Shown here: piece after piece, positions 62,339 through 64,000 of the stretch
Layout: each line of letters opens with the position of its first letter
How positions within the stretch are numbered: the first letter of the stretch is position 1
Assembly: GCA_031581145.1 (NCBI GenBank)
Contig: JAVLBP010000002.1
Span: 124,001-188,000 of the forward strand
Reading direction: 5' to 3'
Source of the DNA: UBA8296 sp031581145
GTDB taxonomy: Bacteria; Bacteroidota; Rhodothermia; Balneolales; Balneolaceae
Length of the DNA stretch: 64,000 bases
Made by a program: the position numbers and the translations under genes
The notes under the pieces: generated by a model
What the model was told of the DNA's origin: nothing
The model's input: only the letters and a program-made list of their open reading frames with translations
Database searches by the model: none

Positions 62339-62376
62339 GGAAGCGTCAATACGTGGCTCAAGACGCCTATAACATT

Positions 62377-63975
62377 ATGTCATCGATTGTAGAAGAATCT
62401 CAACAACGGCGGACGTTTGCCATTATCTCTCACCCGGATGCTGGGAAAACGACCCTTACGGAGAAATTACTCCTGTATGGTGGAGCGATCCACGAAGCGG
62501 GGTCAATACGACAACGTAAAGCCGCGAAACATGCAGCGTCCGATTGGATGGCGATTGAGAAAGAGCGTGGGATTTCGGTGACCTCCTCGGTACTCCGTTT
62601 TGAAAACGACGGGATCAAATACAACCTTCTTGACACCCCGGGTCACAAGGATTTCTCCGAAGATACGCTGCGAACGCTTGTGGCAGCCGATTGTGGCCTT
62701 ATGGTGATAGATGTTGCCAAAGGGGTGGAGGAGCAGACCGAGAAACTCTTTGAAGTTTGTAAACTTCGGCAGGTCCCAGTGATAACGTTTGTCAACAAAT
62801 GTGACCGTCCGGGATTGAGCCCTCTAGAGGTGTTAAGCAACGTGGAGTCTAAACTCGGCATTGAAGCACTCCCTGTTACGTGGCCCGTTGGCTATGGGCA
62901 GAACTTCCAAGGGATTTTTGATTTGCGCACCCAGAAACTCACACTCTATGAAAAGCTGGATCATGGGTCCAAGATGGCAGAAACCACGCAATTTGACTTG
63001 GAAGAGGGAATTGCAGCCACGACATTATCCGATGCAGATAAAGAAGCGGTTCTTGAGGAGATTGAGCTGATCGCCGACATGTTCGAAACCATGGATCCAG
63101 AGGCCTATTCCACAGGGAAGGTGACACCTGTTTTCTTCGGGTCTGCACTCAATAATTTTGGGCTCGACCTGTTTTTGACCTATTTCAAGGGCCTTGCACC
63201 TGCTCCGCAAAGTTATCCTGATGCAACAGGTGAGGATCGTGCATTAGACACCCCTTTTAGTGGGTTTGTGTTTAAGCTCCAGGCGAATATGAATCCAGAG
63301 CATCGTGATTGCGCTGCCTTTGTGAGGGTAACCTCAGGACATTTTCGTAGAGGAGTAGATGCCATCCATGCAGGCACAGGCAAAAAGATGAAGCTTTCGA
63401 CGCCTCATACACTCATGGGAGATACCCGATCGATTATGGAGGAGGCCTATCCAGGGGATATTGTGAGTATTTTTAATCCTGGGCACCTAAAAATTGGCTC
63501 TACGTTGTACGAAGCGGATCCATTATCGTTTAATGTGATTCCTTTGTTCACACCAGAACATTTTATGAAAGTGATGACAAAGGACCCATTCAAGAGAAAG
63601 CAGCTACGCGAAGGGCTTCAGCAACTTTCCGAGGAGGGGGTTGTCCATGTGTTTGAAGTGCCGGGAGGGGTCGGAAATGAGCTCTTACTTGGAACCGTCG
63701 GGGTGCTTCAGTTTGATGTGGTAAAGCACCGAATGCAAGCAGAATATGGCGTAGAGCTTGTTACGCAGGCCGTATCGTATCATACGGCTCGATGGCTCCC
63801 TTCAGATGAATCGGTGATTGCCAAGCTAGACTCATCCTACTCAACGCACGTCACACGGGATATTGAAGACCACCCAATTGTCTTGTTTGAGAGTGCCTAT
63901 GCCCTGTCGCAAGCCGAGGAGAAGGTGGGCGGCGAGAACCTATTCAAGTTCAAACAAGATCACATCGGAGCCTAA
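62377..63975 (+). CDS. prfC: Peptide chain release factor 3
   Basis: GTPase that recycles RF1 and RF2 from the ribosome. The G domain has ISHPDAGKTTLTEKLL, the DTPGHKDFSEDT G3 motif and FVNKCDR; the family-specific SASDWMAIEKERGISVTSSV-type loop (here AASDWMAIEKERGISVTSSV) marks PrfC and not EF-G. A GTG at 62353 would add eight residues; the ATG at 62377 (MSSIVEESQQRR) gives 532 aa, the normal length. It is complete. Confidence 0.94.
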   Translation: MSSIVEESQQRRTFAIISHPDAGKTTLTEKLLLYGGAIHEAGSIRQRKAAKHAASDWMAIEKERGISVTSSVLRFENDGIKYNLLDTPGHKDFSEDTLRTLVAADCGLMVIDVAKGVEEQTEKLFEVCKLRQVPVITFVNKCDRPGLSPLEVLSNVESKLGIEALPVTWPVGYGQNFQGIFDLRTQKLTLYEKLDHGSKMAETTQFDLEEGIAATTLSDADKEAVLEEIELIADMFETMDPEAYSTGKVTPVFFGSALNNFGLDLFLTYFKGLAPAPQSYPDATGEDRALDTPFSGFVFKLQANMNPEHRDCAAFVRVTSGHFRRGVDAIHAGTGKKMKLSTPHTLMGDTRSIMEEAYPGDIVSIFNPGHLKIGSTLYEADPLSFNVIPLFTPEHFMKVMTKDPFKRKQLREGLQQLSEEGVVHVFEVPGGVGNELLLGTVGVLQFDVVKHRMQAEYGVELVTQAVSYHTARWLPSDESVIAKLDSSYSTHVTRDIEDHPIVLFESAYALSQAEEKVGGENLFKFKQDHIGA

Positions 63976-64000
63976 AAAATCGTATTTTGACTCTCCTTTA

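Overview
The window looks like a chromosomal core region from an uncultured or marine member of the Bacteroidota superphylum, most likely near Balneolota/Rhodothermota. I infer this from the ribosomal cluster rpmB-rpmG-DUF4295, a 30S protein S16 with a long Glu/Ala-rich tail, several very large secreted peptidases (two M14 paralogues, a tricorn-like S41 protease, an M28 lipoprotein), few clear Shine-Dalgarno sites, frequent TTG/GTG starts and a class A RNase P RNA. I see no prophage, insertion sequence or CRISPR array. Nearly all of the sequence is coding, and only two gene-free stretches exceed 300 bases.

Layout. 1-7026: ppk1 (cut by the window edge), ruvB, metK, a secreted M14 peptidase, purM. 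7027-7428: an AT-rich, gene-free interval packed with DnaA-box-like 9-mers, which is my best candidate for the chromosomal origin. 7429-12219: dtd, then the minus-strand translation/secretion operon ffh, rpsP-rimM-trmD-rplS-adk. 12428-17515: fabI-ruvC-ruvA, a PhoB/PhoR-like two-component pair, manC. 17585-23411: a metallo-beta-lactamase-fold hydrolase with a repeat-bearing partner, an outer-membrane protein, a glutathione peroxidase homologue, then a His-rich membrane protein and an OprC-like TonB receptor that together suggest copper handling. 23488-31613: tRNA-Asp, mnmG-rsmG carrying two perfect parS palindromes, a WYL regulator, and gyrA/gyrB. 31937-40250: rpmB-rpmG-DUF4295, cvpA, tyrS, comEC, xseB, dxs, queA. 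40274-53341: alkaline phosphatase, tricorn-like protease, second M14 peptidase, a thioredoxin-fold protein, an HTH protein, a Nudix hydrolase, pgsA, ftsY and the M28 peptidase. 53391-58995: scpA, tRNA-Arg(CCG), purine nucleoside phosphorylase, a YggS protein, Nif3, a coiled-coil protein and rnpB. 59041-63975: smpB, a small lipoprotein, arginine deiminase, a SirB1-like protein and prfC.

How it works together. Much of the window concerns chromosome replication, supercoiling, segregation and repair (putative oriC, parS, gyrAB, ruvABC, scpA, xseB) and translation or targeting (rpsP operon, ffh, ftsY, tyrS, rpmB/G, rnpB, smpB, prfC, two tRNAs). A second theme is extracellular proteolysis and nutrient scavenging (M14, S41, M28, phosphatase, copper receptor).

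The most unusual sequence-level pattern is a scatter of imperfect short tandem repeats, very often with a 15-base unit. They lie in intergenic leaders and at gene ends. Units within a locus resemble each other, but different loci share no sequence.
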